Notes: generated by a model from the sequence alone, not told the origin. A stretch of DNA of 64,000 nucleotides from Notospermus geniculatus (GCA_002633025.1 NMRB01000596.1:31334-95333); one strand, 5' to 3'; positions 40,718 to 53,155 are shown, counted from the first letter of the stretch. A program made the numbers and translations.

Positions 40718-42731
40718 ATGGATGATTATGTCAAAGTTGAAAAGATTGGTGAAGGAACATATGGTGTAGTTTACAAGGGACGCCACAAAAAGTCACAGAA
40801 ACTTGTTGCACTCAAGAAGATCCGTCTTGAAAGTGATGAAGAAGGTGTCCCCTCAACTGCCATCAGAGAGATTTCCCTGTTGCGTGAATTGCAACATCCA
40901 AATGTTGTGGGGTATGCTGGACCAAATCATAATCTTTCTTTATTCACCTCAAATGAAAATGTGGGGTATGCTGGACCAAATCATAATCTTTCTTTATTCA
41001 CCTCAAATGATTTGCATGTTAACATACATGTACTTGGACTTTAGATTGTGATGTTAGTTGGGGGCAGAATCATCTTCACCTGATGGGGATGTCCTAAAGG
41101 CTCAAGATACATGTATGGACTAACTTTTGAGACCATCCTTTTTTCATTCAGTTTGGAAGATGTGCTTATGCAGGAAAACAAATTATACTTGGTGTTTGAG
41201 TTTCTTTCCATGGATCTGAAGGCGTACTTGGACTCGCTACCTTCACAGCAAATGATGGACAAAATGTTAGTCAAGGTGAGGCAGTCATCCAGGGCTAATT
41301 ATAATACTTCCAAGTTATTACTTATTCAAAGTGAAATGTTGGTTGCTTATTCAATTGACATCCACAATAGTCAAGATTTACATCACAGAGGCTGGTTGTC
41401 TCTTCCAGATCTGAGTGAGGTCCTTGTCAGTGAATGAGTTCATTGATATCTACTGCATCCACACATCAATCTGTAACGGTCATTCTCTCTTGCTTCCAGA
41501 GTTATCTCTTCCAAATTACACAAGCCATCCTATTCTGTCACAAAAGAAGAACTCTCCATCGGGACTTGAAACCTCAGAATCTTCTCATAGACAATAAAGG
41601 TGTCATCAAACTGGCAGATTTTGGCCTGGCTCGTGCTTTTGGTATCCCTGTCCGAGTGTATACTCATGAGGTAAGGGCAGTCAGCTCTCTTAGATCGGTC
41701 ATCATGTCTTTAGTGTGTGGAGATACTATAATCAGTAGCATGCTTTTATGGTAACTGTAAAAATTGTGTGATTTGTATGCTGCGCTCAAATATGGCCTGT
41801 AAACCGTCATTACTTGATTCTGCAGGTTGTTACCCTATGGTATCGTGGCCCAGAAGTGTTGCTAGGCTCCCAGCGTTATTCATGTCCCCTTGATATTTGG
41901 AGCATTGGGTGTATCTTTGCTGAGATGGTGACTAAAAAACCACTATTTCATGGTGACTCTGAAATCGACCAGCTGTACAGGATCTTCAGGTGAGACTAGA
42001 TGGGATGTGTCCTTGCCGAGTATGTTGTACCATAATAAGAAGGGTGTAAATCATCCAGATCCTAGCTCCATTGCTTGGTTAGTCTGTTTATATATTTAAG
42101 GTCACATTTGAACACTACTGGCACAACTCCAGGGACTGTGTCTTAATCTCCCTCAACCCTAACAAATCTGGACTTGCCAGAGTCCATGACGTCATGTCTT
42201 TTGTCTGGTGATCCCGGAATGACAGGATTGAAATTCTCCTGAGTCACAGACTTACCATGCTTACAGTGTACATCATATTTGCATTGTTTTGTGTTCAGGA
42301 CTCTCTCAACACCCACAGAAGATTCATGGCCAGGAGTGGTTGATCTGCCCGATTACAAGCCAAGTTTCCCCAACTGGAAGACCAACCAACTGAAAGAGAA
42401 CCCTTCCTCTGTCGTTGCGGCCAAACTTCTTGACAACAAAGGCATCGACCTGCTACAGGTATGGTGCCCACCCCCCCCACTTTTGTTGTTTCTGTCCACT
42501 TTGCATGAACAGAGAAGTGTCTTGCTTGGACAAACTTAAAATAATTTAATGACACGCCAGAAGGTACTTGAAATTTGAAGTTTTTTTGTCCTTCTATTGA
42601 TGATGTCTCGTTTATTTCAGCAAATGCTCATCTATGATCCTGCCAAAAGAATATCAGCCAGAGCTGCATTGAAGCACACATACTTTGATAACTTGGACAG
42701 GAGTTCGCTGCCTGCTCCTTTGGAATCATGA
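40718..42731 (+). CDS. CDK1: Cyclin-dependent kinase 1 (Cdc2), 6 coding exons
   Basis: CDK1 is the cyclin B-dependent kinase that drives entry into mitosis. Exons: 40718-40911, 41152-41275, 41500-41670, 41826-41989, 42299-42458, 42621-42731. Sum 924 nt, 307 aa (human 297). Seen: glycine loop GEGTYGVV with the inhibitory Thr-Tyr pair, ALKK lysine, the cyclin-binding PSTAIRE helix, FEFLSMDLK hinge, catalytic [11 protein letters not shown], activation loop VYTHEVVTLWYR with the activating Thr, then [19 protein letters not shown] and [18 protein letters not shown] and SMDLK favour CDK1 over CDK2/3. One difference is WYRGPE where most CDK1 have WYRSPE. A slightly longer C-lobe linker ([16 protein letters not shown]) explains the extra length. 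AATAAA at 43539. Divergent from macroH2A. Confidence 0.96.
40907..41013 (+). repeat. CDK1: 54-bp tandem duplication copying the CDK1 exon 2 splice donor
   Basis: GTGGGGTATGCTGGACCAAA starts at 40907 and again at 40961, and the following TCATAATCTTTCTTTATTCA then CCTCAAATGA are also repeated. The unit includes the last bases of exon 2 and its GTATGC donor, so a second identical donor exists at 40966. The 54 bp between donors is open in the CDK1 frame. Confidence 0.9.
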
Positions 42732-45188
42732 ACAGTTCAAGAAAGATTTAGACTCCGATATCTGTGGTTGGTCTGCCCTTCTAGAAATGAAAACAAACAC
42801 AGAATTAAAGCGAATCGATAGCGGATTTTGTTTACATTCGGCTGGTGTTTGTAAACACAAAATTCAGCCAATCAAAATGCACGAAAATTTCTTTGTTGAC
42901 ATTCTGGAGAAGTTTGTTTACATTTTTTCCTGAAAATTCGTCCCCTTTCAAATTCTATTTCTAAATCAAATTTTTTCGCTTTCGATTCGCTTTAAGCAAA
43001 AATTGGTAGCACTTTGAATGGTGGGTTGCAATGGAATTGACAACTCATCAGGACATGAAATGTACCCCTATTTGGTCTCACTAAATGTGAATGTCTCTGA
43101 GAGATGATATATTTTAGGGATGGCCAATAGGAAATGAACAATGCACACCACAGTAGACCTCAAAAAGGATTCTGATAGCCGTCATAATGAATGAGCAGAT
43201 CACACTAAACCAGACAGTTCTGCCTTTTTACTCAAGTGTGAGAGATTGTGAGTGTTTCCCTGTTATGTTCTACGGCATACAGGTACAGTGTAAATGGTGA
43301 TACTCCTGCATAAAACCATGCATGAGCATACATTTGAGAGTTCTGCGTGAGTGCTGGTTGGAGATTGATAGATGTGTTATGTGCTGTTGATATTGATTGC
43401 ATTTATAAGTCCCCTGTCCCCGTTTTTGACCACTTTCCTGAATTTGCATATTAGCCCCATAAAGGGACTGGGTTCTATTCTACATGTATGAACTTTTTGT
43501 GATGGTGTCTTGAATCCATGTGCAACCTAGGAATCATCAATAAATTGCTTTTGCACACCTGAGTTTTCCCGTACTTCTTCATTTTGTGCCTGTCCGTGGT
43601 GAGCCACCTGATACCGGTAATCTGCGCCCTCGTCTGTGAACAAGGTCACATGCTTTTCTATTTTTGGCCATTTTTTGTGGACCCATTTTTCTACTGTCTC
43701 TGTTGCGAACAGCGGTCGCATGTTTTTCTTCATCCCATACTTTTTTATTTTTTTGCCACTTTGGTGAGCCATGTCTGTTGTCATTGTCGCGAAAAGGCGT
43801 TGCCTGTTTTTCTGCATTATACCGTACTTTTTCATTTTTGGTAACCTATTAGTTACTTTTCATCTCTCCTTGTCATCGTTGTGAACAGGGGTTGTGCGTT
43901 TTTAGCTCACCTGTGCTGTGGGCGGTGACCGTCATAACCGCCCAAACTTGGCACATATACATGTATTCCCCTTGGTCAAATGACCAATCCAATGACACTT
44001 CTTGGTTTGGCCACTAGGGTTCTTCTGGTACATTCACCCGCAGGTGAGCACATGGTCCATGGACAATTTCATTCTACATTTATGTACATGTATTTCACAC
44101 GACGAAAGCCTGAAACTGATCAACCATTTCTCACGAACCATGGCCTAGAGTTATCCTTGGACTGTCTTTAGTTGAGGCTGAAAACTGCTGGCAAGTCCTT
44201 GACTTGTCAACAACACAGCTCATTTGTCACGAGCATAACCTGTCAAAGCTAAATAATCATGCGGATCGGGCGTTTATTCTAATTATATATGTATAGTTAA
44301 TCAGTGATCATTGTATGTTTCAAGGTTTTACACTGCCTTGGGTTATATCGAAACCCAGAAATATTAAGATCCTTAGAAGTGGTGTTCGGTTTCATTCCAC
44401 CTCAACTTGGAATCTATTTACCTTGAGCTGATTATTTCGCCTCGAGGACCATTGTAACTGATAGGGTATTACGGATGCATATTGATTCGGCTTTTTATTG
44501 AGGTAACCTGGTCGGCAAGGGATTTTCGCCGCAGCAAAACGAATTGATGGCATTCAATGTCGGACACTTAATTGACCATCCCTGGTAGGTGGTTTCCTAA
44601 TGAAATTCCGGTCAATGTTCTCAGTGAGTTGTTCCGCTTAATCAAGTGAGGACATTCTTGGTGTGTGTGACGATCATTTGCCCAGAACGGTTCCCCCTTG
44701 AGAATGGAGCCCCTCTCAATAACACGAAGAGATACGGACCCCCTCAGTTGATCTCCCGCCATTTCTTCATCCCCACCACCTTTTGGAGTAACAGATAGGC
44801 TATGACAGAAGGCGGCCATACTACTGACCCCCCTCCGCCGACGCAAAGTAGAAATCGAATATTGCGAAGCTACAACTAAAAGTTTGGTCTCCTTGTAAAA
44901 ATGGCCAGAATTTGTCGAATGACTACGAAGGGTATGGTCGATTTGTATTAGATTTTCCGTCAGGGCTGAAGCCATAGCATTATTGGAATGGCCCTGGTAA
45001 ATAGGCCTACGGAAGAGGCCATCGTTCACTCAAGCTACTTTTGTTCCCCATCACTAGGATCGGGTCTGTTACTTTTTGCCCTTGCAAGGTACAAGGTACG
45101 GCGGTTTACTGTCTCATGCGACATTTCTGGGTCTTGCTATAGCAGAAGTGAAGGGGATGGGTTTCATCGACCACCCGCACTACCAGAC
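42732..45188. other. CDK1 3' UTR and intergenic DNA with degenerate repeats
   Basis: The first ~0.8 kb is probably CDK1 3' UTR. Near 43555-43900 diverged copies of a unit with TTTTCATTTTTGG..., GTCATTGTCGCGAA and GTTGCGAACAGCGG recur roughly every 100 bp. At 43900 a TTTTTAGCTCACCTG fragment starts a dispersed repeat (GCCCAAACTTGGCACATATA); its GGTGAGCACATGGTCCATGG tail recurs near 57485. No gene is supported. Confidence 0.55.
43539..43544 (+). terminator. CDK1: Candidate CDK1 polyadenylation signal AATAAA
   Basis: AATAAA in CATCAATAAATTGC lies about 810 bp after the stop codon. It is the clearest signal before the repeats at 43.55 kb. Confidence 0.5.
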
Positions 45189-46574
45189 TTACACGTTTCG
45201 CTTCAACTTTTTACAACAACAAATTACCATTACATTGCTGAATACCTCCTTTATATCTTGTCTGTACCTCCTACCACCGCCGACACAAAACAGGTAGAAG
45301 TTGAGAGCATGGTTACAACTCCAAACGAAATACAAAATCATAGATTCAACGAAGAAGCGTAAATGCCAATATCGGTTTGACAAGTCATAGTGTCGCCAGA
45401 TAGATGGGGCTTTAACGATTAAATGATAGAGTCTGTTTGGGACGGTGGTAATGATGTAAGCAGCACTAATTAGTATCAGCATATGCGTCAAGTATTGCGT
45501 ATTCTTCTCGAGTTTGGCTGTATGGTTCTTCTCAGTTGAGTCTAGTTTCTTTCTTTCTGTGATGGACTTCTTCAGAGTGACGATGATAACGACGTTACTT
45601 CCGCTGATTACCAGAAAGGGACAAACTGTTCCGACGACCAGTTGATATACACTGCTGATCATCTCCACATTTGAATCGATGGGGATGATGAAGACGAAAT
45701 TCCCTAAAAGTTAAAAGACTATGAGTGGTTGGTGGCGCTTAATGGCATTCTACATGTATTTGACTTTTCTGGGGGATGTCGCAGTACCATCATCATTTTC
45801 ATTCTAACCGATTAGAGATGACCAACACATGACATCTCAGGTAGAAATGATGAATAGTGTAGGTCTACACCAAATCACTTTTGGACACTACGACCTACAC
45901 TCAACTGTGATCTACTTACCGTATCATTGCCATCAGATCATCATCAACATTGTTAGGCCTACATCAAAGAATATAGCTCTGCACCCAAGCTCGCAAGCCC
46001 GACAACGTTGCTTGTTGGTGGTCGGCCTGACCACGCCCAGGACCAACGTTCAAAGCCACTTTTCAACGAAATATACGCGGGAACACGCCAGCGTAGGTTG
46101 ATGGAAGTTAGGAAGAATCAGCTTTTGGACTTCGGATTACGCTTACCGACGTCGGGGTCCTGTACCACACCAACAGTGTAGATGAAAGGAATATGGAGAT
46201 TAATGGATGCTACCAAAACGAAGGTCACCACGACGACAACACGGGCTTTTTTCGTGGTGCAAAGCGTGGACGCTGACATCGGCCACCGGACGGCGACCAG
46301 GCGGTCCACGGAGAGAGCAGACAAGTAGAGGCTGGAGAGCATCCCGCAGGTGTAGACACCGTAAATGTACAACATTGATCTGAAAGGAGAGGTGGATAGT
46401 GATGAGAAATGTCTTGTGCGATCTTCGAATTTAAAATCTCAATGAAGTTGAGCTCTTGGCCTGTAAACTCGTATACTAACAGCCACATGTACACAGCCAT
46501 TGGTATTGGCTTTTCCAAAACCCGCTCTAGGAGAGGCCAGCGCAGTACTGCCAACACCAGCAGCAGGATGCTAT
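45189..46574 (-). pseudogene. Receptor copy 1: rhodopsin-class GPCR, 5'-truncated
   Basis: Exon 3 (45189-45703) and exon 2 (46147-46379) are intact and the same length (515 and 233 nt) as in the other copies. Exon 1 survives only from 46469 to 46574, then breaks inside TM2 coding and runs straight into a 34-bp minisatellite. The start codon, extracellular N-terminus and TM1 are therefore missing (about 210 nt). Remaining sequence has no stop: LYIYGVYTCGMLSSLYLSA (TM3) with SVDRLVAV, AYIITTVPNRLYHL (TM6), NHALNFYLF (TM7). It is either a pseudogene, a recombination product, or misassembled in the minisatellite. Confidence 0.8.
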
Positions 46575-46583
46575 AGCTTGTCC

Positions 46584-46719
46584 CAGACGTTCGATCTCAA
46601 AGAGCGCTGGCTTGTCCCAGATGTTCGATCTCAAAGAGCGCTGGCTTGTCCCTGACGTTCGATCTCAAAGAGCGCTGGCTTGTCCCAGACGTTCGATATC
46701 AAAGAGCGCTGGCTTGTCC
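46584..46719. repeat. 34-bp minisatellite, 4 units, at the break in receptor copy 1
   Basis: Unit CAGACGTTCGATCTCAAAGA then GCGCTGGCTTGTCC, four copies (136 bp), the last with GATATC for GATCTC. It directly abuts the truncated exon 1 of receptor copy 1. Confidence 0.92.
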
Positions 46720-48059
46720 AGAGATGTATCACTCCATTGCTGTAGACTGATGTCCGAGGTAGGCCTCCCAGGCCATCAATGATGTGCGCAAACGAATATG
46801 GCCCAAAAGTTACATGTCCGTTGGGCGTTTCGTCACAAGAACGCTACACTTGCTGTATCTCAGCACGGGCTACAGCATCTAGGCCCCCGCTCGATGGTTA
46901 CATTTTTTCGAGCAAACAAATTTCGATTGGTAATTTGCCATGACAGCATCAAGCTGCCAGTGTTTTGAGTCTTTATTATCGAGAACTTTTGGCTTGTTTA
47001 TCGGATTTCTAAATCTGGAGGAACCTTGAAATAGAATTTAGTAACAATGCAACGCGCAGATAAAAATGTACTGCGAGGCATGGTAATGCATGCCAACGAA
47101 TTCGACGCCACAGAATACTGAGCAGCTCTATCATTATCTGCGAAAATCACTGAGCTGCTGCAGGAGTCCCGGCGGTCACTTTGAGAATAACGTTGGCCCT
47201 TATCAAAGAAGTGACTTGTGAAGCACGACCGACCCCTGCAGTGGTCAGACCAACGAACAAAGGCCAATTCCAACCTATTGGCCCTCACGGTTGATGTCTT
47301 TTATTGAATGCCAGCAATAACTAGGCTAATCAGCTGGAACCAAGCTATTGTGAGATTTGGCGACAGGCGGGCAGGACGAAGGCCTGGTAATCAATAGGCG
47401 TGTCCTGCGATTTGAAGGCACGCCATTGGTCGGCTCAACAAATGCTCTCCAATAGAATCATTACCTGAGGGCTGAGCCTTAATATTAGCGAGTCGCCTCT
47501 TCGAATGTGAAAATACGGTATATTCAATGCCCATCGAGGCACCCACCGTCGATGAAGTGAACTCATTCGTTTCACATCATCCACAGCCAAAATTATAGTT
47601 CACCTACCTTCTCAGGTAAAACGTGGCAGCGATATGAACCTTATCAAATAAAAGTAATGGAATAAAAGATGTGGTTGATCAGTCGTGAAGTTCGTATCGC
47701 TAAGTGATGTGCTCTTATACGATATCACTTCCGTGTTAATAGCCCCTCAATTCTCCATCTACTGACTCTCATCTTTCTCTCGATGAAGACATTCACCCCG
47801 AAAGCTCGACGACCCATCCCTGGAGAATGTAATTTCATTTTACTTCTGAGGAAGTGGATTGTATTAGTTGAAGTGTGTCGTCAGAGAGTCTGGTGTATCT
47901 CATGTGGACCCTCTACGACGCAGAGGGTTGACCCCTCAGTGTTGTGCATGGCAGTGTAGGTGAATGTTGCTCAACTCCCCTCGAGTTTGTTTCTGATGAA
48001 ATTTTGATTCTAGCAAAAGTGAAGGGGATGGGTTTCATCGACCACCCGCACTACCAGAC
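46720..48059. repeat. Receptor 5' flank block, copy A
   Basis: This block begins AGAGATGTATCACTCC and ends in the sequence leading to the next receptor's stop codon. Copies B (49679-51080), C (51628-53155) and D (54914-56200) share GAGCTGCTGCAGGAGTCCCG, GGGCTGAGCCTTAATATTAG and AAAACGTGGCAGCGAT phrases. It probably holds each receptor's promoter. No gene. Confidence 0.85.
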
Positions 48060-49647
48060 TTACACGTTTTGCTTCAACTTTTTACAACAACAAATTGCCA
48101 TTACATTTCTGAATACCTCCTTTATATCTTGTCTGTACCTCCTACCACCGCCGACACAAAACAAATAGAAGTTGAGAGCATGGTTACAACTCCAAACATA
48201 ATACAAGATTATAGATTCAACGAAGAAGCGTAAATGCCAATATCGGTTTGACAAGTCATAGTGTCGCCAGATAGATGGGGCTTTAACGATTAAATGATAG
48301 AGTCTGTTTGGGACGGTGGTAATGATGTAAGCAGCACTAATTAGTATCAACATATGCGTCAAGTATTGCGTATTCTTCTCGAGCTTGGCTGTATGGTTCT
48401 TCTCAGTTGAGTCTAGTTTCTTTCTTTCTGTGATGGACTTCTTCAGAGTGACAATTATAACGACGTTACTTCCAGTGATTACCAGAAAGGGACCAACTGT
48501 TCCGACGACCAGTTGGTATACACTGCTGATCATCTCCAAATTTGAATCGATGGGGATGGAGAAGACGAAATTCCCTAAAAGTTAAAAGACTATGAGTGGT
48601 TGGTGGCGCTTAATGGCATTCTAATTTTGACTTTTCTGGGCCAAGTCGCAGTACCATCACCATTTTCATTCAAACTGACGACAGACAACCCACACACGAC
48701 ATCCCGGTAGAAATGATGAGTAGTGTTGGGTCTACACCAAATCAGTTTTGGACACTATCGTACGCCTACACTCATGATCTACCATACCGTATATCATTGC
48801 CATCATCATCAACATTGTTAGGCCTACATGAACGAGCTCTGCACCAAGGTACAAGCCCGACGACGTTGCTTGTTGGTGGTTGGTGGTTGGCCTGGCCACG
48901 CCCCAGGACCAACGTTCAAAGCCACTTTTCAACGAAATACGCGGTACACGCCAGGAAGATTGACGGAAGTTGGGAAGAATCGGCCATTGGACTTCGGATT
49001 ACGCTTACCGACGTCGGGGTCCTGCACCACACCAACAGTGTAGATGAAAGGAATATGGAGATTAATGGATGCTACCAAAACGAATGTCACCACGACGACA
49101 ACACGGGCTTTTTTGGTGGTGCAAAGCGTGGACGCTGACATCGGCCACCGGACGGCGACCAAGCGGTCCACGGAGAGAGCAGACAAGTAGAGGCTGGAGA
49201 GCATCCCGCAGGTGTAGACACCGTAAAGGTACAACATTGATCTGAAAGGAGAGGTGGATAGTGATGAGAAATGTCTTGTGCGATCTTCGAATTTAAAATC
49301 TCAATGAAGTTGAGCTCTTGGCCTGTAAACCTGCATACTAACAACCACATGTACACAGCCATTGATATTGGCTTTTCCAGAATCCGCTCTAAGAGAGGCC
49401 ACCGCAGTATTGCCAACACCAGCAGCAGGATGCTATCGGTAACCGCCATCGCCACCAAAAACACACAAGGGGACAGCCGCCGGTTGGCCTTCCTGCAGGC
49501 GATAACGACAACCAACAAATTCCCAGGGATGCCGAAACTTGTTGGAAGGATCCAGGCGTAGAAATATAAAATGATTAGCATCGTCCGTAGCACCAAGAAG
49601 TCACTTGATTCATCCGGCTGAGAGATTGGCTCACTGGAAGAATTCAT
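48060..49647 (-). CDS. Receptor copy 2: rhodopsin-class peptide-receptor-like GPCR, 3 exons
   Basis: Exons 49331-49647, 49009-49241, 48060-48574 total 1065 nt, 354 aa, in frame throughout. Seven membrane segments are expected: TM1 GIPGNLLVVVIACRKANR with the class A GN, TM2 LVAMAVTDSILLL with Asp, TM3 ending SVDRLVAVRWP (DRL instead of DRY), TM4 ARVVVVVTFVLVASINLHI, TM5 YQLVVGTVGPFLVITGSNVV, a Lys-rich loop 3, TM6 with TVPNRLYHL, and TM7 NHALNFYLF where NPxxY is replaced by NFYLF. N-terminal MNSSSEPIS carries N-glycosylation-type NSS. The basic Cys-rich tail (AICCCKKLKQ) may be palmitoylated. Invertebrate peptide-receptor relatives (FMRFamide/TRH type) are the closest I can suggest; the ligand is unknown. 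Confidence 0.85.
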
Positions 49648-49678
49648 CCTCCTTAATACAAGTGAGCAGATGGCGATG

Positions 49679-51080
49679 GTCTATCCAGAGATGTATCTCT
49701 GTCACTCCATCTTGTAGACTGGTGTCCGAAGAACTCAGGCTATCAGTGATGCGCGTCAACAAGTATGGACCAAGAACTCTTCACTTGCTGTATTTCCAGC
49801 ACGGGCTAGCAAGGATCATTTAGGCCTTCCCGACGGCTACATTTTCTCGAGCAAACAAATTTCGATAGGTGTTATGTCATAACAGCATCAAGCTGTCTGT
49901 TTTGAGTTTTTATTATCGAGAAATTTTGTCTTGTTTATGGATTTCTAAATCTGGAGGAACCTTGAAATAGAATAGTTACAATACTATGCAGCGTGTCGAT
50001 AAAATATTATGTACTGCGAGGCCTGCCACAGAATACTGAGCAGTTGTATCATCATTTGCAAAAATCACTGAGCTGCTGCAGGAGTCCCGGTGTAGCAGTA
50101 AATAGTGTCCCCCTGTAAAAAGTGTCCACTTCTATTGTTGAATGACGGAATAAGCGGCATGGGTATAGAAACCAATTGTCAGAGATTAGAATGTAACAAT
50201 AGGATCTTTTGTTCCCCGGACAGTTTTTCCTAGGACATTCTTTCCCTTCACACCGGCGGTCGCTTTGAGAATAACGTTGGCCCTTATCAAAGAAGTGACT
50301 TTATGTATGTGAAGCACGACCGCCCCCTGCAATGGCCAGACCAACGAACAAAGGCCAATTCCAACCTATTGGCCCTCACGGTTGATGTCTTTTATTGAAT
50401 GCCAGCAATAACTAGGCTAATCAGCTGGAACCAAGCTATTGTGAGATTTGGCGACAGGCGGGCAGGACGAAGGCCTGGTAATCAATAGGCGTGTCCTACG
50501 ATTTGAAGGCACGCCATTGGTCGGCTCAACAAATGCTCTCTAGAATCATTACCTGAGGGCTGAGCCTTAATATTAGCGAGTCGCCTCTTCGAATGTGAAA
50601 ATACGGTATATTCAATGCCCATCGAGGCACCCACCGTCGATGAAGTGAACTCATTCGTTTCACATCATCATAGCCAATCATAATCATAATCATCATCACC
50701 TACATGTACCTTCTCAGGTAAAACGTGGCAGCGATGTGAACCTTATCAAACAAAAGTAATGGAATAAAAGATGTGGTTGATCAGTCGTGAAGTTCGTATC
50801 GCTAAGTAATGGGTTCTTATACGATATCACTTCCGTGTTAATGGCCCCTCAATTCTCCATCTACTCACTCTCATCTTTCTCTCGATGAAGGGACATTCAC
50901 CCCGAAAGCTCGACGACCCATCCCTGGAGAATATAATTTCATTTTACTTCTGAGAAAGTGGATTCTATTAGTTGAAGTGTCGTCAAAGAGTCTGGTGTAT
51001 CTCATGTGGACCCTCTACGACGCAGAGGGTTGACCCCTCAGTGTTGGTTGTATATAGGGAAGTGTAGGTGGACGGATGTT
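49679..51080. repeat. Receptor 5' flank block, copy B
   Basis: Second copy, upstream of receptor copy 2. It lacks the minisatellite and carries an insertion at about 50091-50253 absent from A, C and D. Its far end runs into the non-receptor sequence at 51081-51626 rather than another receptor. Confidence 0.8.
50091..50253. mobile_element. ~163-bp insertion private to flank copy B
   Basis: In the other copies GAGTCCCGGCGGTC is continuous; here it is split after CCCGG and resumes at CCGGCGGTC. The insert has GTGTCC near one end and GGACA towards the other but no long inverted ends. A short target duplication of CCGG is possible. Confidence 0.55.
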
Positions 51081-51626
51081 GCTCAAGAGACAACACTCCT
51101 CGAGTTTGTTTCTGGATGAAATTTTGATCCTTTCAGAAGACGAAAAGATACATGTATCAAGAAGTCAACTTCCAGAATCTTGCGAATTTTCGACCCCAAC
51201 CTAGGTCTTCCTCAGCCACTTTTCAGTTGGAGAGACCAGAAAAGACTGAGATTCAGAAAACAGATAGGGATGGGGATCGGAGAGCGACCTGCTTGAAGGT
51301 CCTCCCCATGTGAGGGTTCTCTCGTGCGAGTTGGCTCTAAATTTGCGATTTACCATTGTTGGTTTCCTTATGGCTTACGCCTTGACAAGTGTCACAAACG
51401 ATTATACCCACTGTCTACGGCTGAATTGCCCATGCAGCGCAAAATCTCACGTGGAGAGCTCCTTTGGTCATCAGCGTTGCCTTTCGGTTCGCAGATTTTT
51501 ACCCGCCCGGGATTTTTAGCTCACTCATGAGCTTGTATCGTCCTGCGGCGTCCGTCGTCGTCCGTCGTTGTCCGTTAGCAGGGCACGTTTCGTAACCGCT
51601 GGAGCTATTGATCTGAAACTTGGTAC
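51081..51626. repeat. Terminal sequence of receptor block, shared with 56160-56500
   Basis: GATAGGGATGGGGATCGGAG, TCTCTCGTGCGAGTTGGCTC and TGAATTGCCCATGCAGCGCA occur here and again at 56230-56450. From 51517 a dispersed repeat begins with TTTTTAGCTCACTCATGAGC and CGTCCGTCGTCGTCC. An N at 51627 ends the stretch. Confidence 0.7.
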
Positions 51627-51627
51627 A

Positions 51628-53155
51628 NCTGGCTTGTCCAGAGATGTACCACTCCATTGCTGAAGACTGATGTCCGAGGTAGGCCTCTCAGGCCATCAAT
51701 GATGTGCGCCAACGAGTATGGCCCAAAAGACAAGGGTAAACGGTGTTACATATACGTTGGGTGTTTCTTTACAAGAACGCTTCACTTGCTGTATCTCCAG
51801 CACGGGCTACAGCATGATTTAGGCCTCCTCGATGGTTACATTTTTCGAGCAAACAACTTTCGATTGGTAATTTGTCATGACAGCATCAAGCTGCCAGTGT
51901 TTTCAGTCTTTATTATCGAGAACTTTGGCTTGTTTATCGGATTTCTAAATCTGGAGGAACCTTGAAATAGAATTTAGTAACAATGCAACGCGCAGATAAA
52001 AATGTACTGCGAGGCATGGTAATGCATGCCAACGAATTCGACGCCACAGATTACTGAGCAGCTGTATCATTATCTGCGAAAATCACTGAGCTGCTGCAGG
52101 AGTCCCGGCGGTCGCTTTGAGAATAACGTTGGCCCATATCAAAGAAGTGACTTCATGTAAAAAGGGAGGTTTCGAAATCAAACGATAAACCTAAACGTTA
52201 ACGACAACGTTATTTTGGTACCGAAAATGCAATATAAAATCTGGTTAGTACGAAAAATAACGTTGTCGTAAAATTTATGTTTAGCGTTTGATTTCGAAAC
52301 CTCCAGGCTAATAGTGAAGCACGACCGCCCCCTGCAATGGTCAGACCAACGAACATATAAGGCCAATTCCAACCTATTGGCCCTCACGGTTGACGCCTTT
52401 CATTGAATGCCAGCAATTACTAGGCTAATCAGCTGGAACCAAGCTATTGTGAGATTTGGCGACAGGCGGGCAGGACAAAGGCCTGGTAATCTACAGGCGT
52501 GTCCTACGATTTGAAGGCACGCCATTGGTCGACTCAACAAATGCTCTCCAATAGAATCATTTACCTGAGGGCTGAGCCTTAATATTACCGAGTCGCCTCT
52601 TCGAATGTGAAAATACGGTATATTCAATGCCCATCGAGGCACCCACAGTCGATGAAGTGAACTCATTCGTTTCACATCATCCACAGCCAAAATTATAGTT
52701 CACCTACCTTCTCAGGTAAAACGTGGCAGCGATGTGAACCTTATCAAATAAAAGTAATGGAATAAAAGATGCGCTTGATCAATCGTGAAGTTCGTATCGC
52801 TAAGTGATGGGCTCTTATACGATATCACTTCCATGTTAATGGCCCCGTCCACCTCCACCTACTCACTCATCTTTCTCTCGATGAAGACATTCACCCCGAA
52901 AGCTCGACGACCCATCCCTGGAGAATGTAATTTCATTTTACTTCTAAGGAACTGGATTGTATTAGTTGAAGTGTGTCGTCAGAGAGTGGTGTATCTCATG
53001 TGGACCCTCTACGACGCAGAGGGTTGACCCCTCAGTGTTGTGCATGGCAGTGTAGGTGAATGTTGCTCAACTCTCCTCGAGTTTGTTTCTGATGAAATTT
53101 TGATTCTAGCAAAAGTGAAGGGGATGAGTTTCATCGACCACCCGCACTACCAGAC
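51628..53155. repeat. Receptor 5' flank block, copy C, without its receptor
   Basis: It begins directly after the N with CTGGCTTGTCCAGAG, the tail of the 34-bp minisatellite. In copies A, B and D a receptor gene lies immediately left of this block; here it is missing, cut off by the assembly join. It carries a private MITE at 52165-52304. Confidence 0.8.
52165..52304. mobile_element. 140-bp MITE private to flank copy C
   Basis: Perfect 20-bp ends GGAGGTTTCGAAATCAAACG / CGTTTGATTTCGAAACCTCC, with inner arms AACGACAACGTTATTTT and AAATAACGTTGTCGT also inverted. The element interrupts sequence that is continuous in flank copy D, so it inserted after the duplication and is probably recent. Confidence 0.9.

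Noticed and set aside
45076-45297. Plus-strand open frames at receptor 3' ends (also 47944-48168, 53040-53264)
   Set aside because: They repeat only because the receptor blocks repeat, and lie antisense to receptor exon 3.
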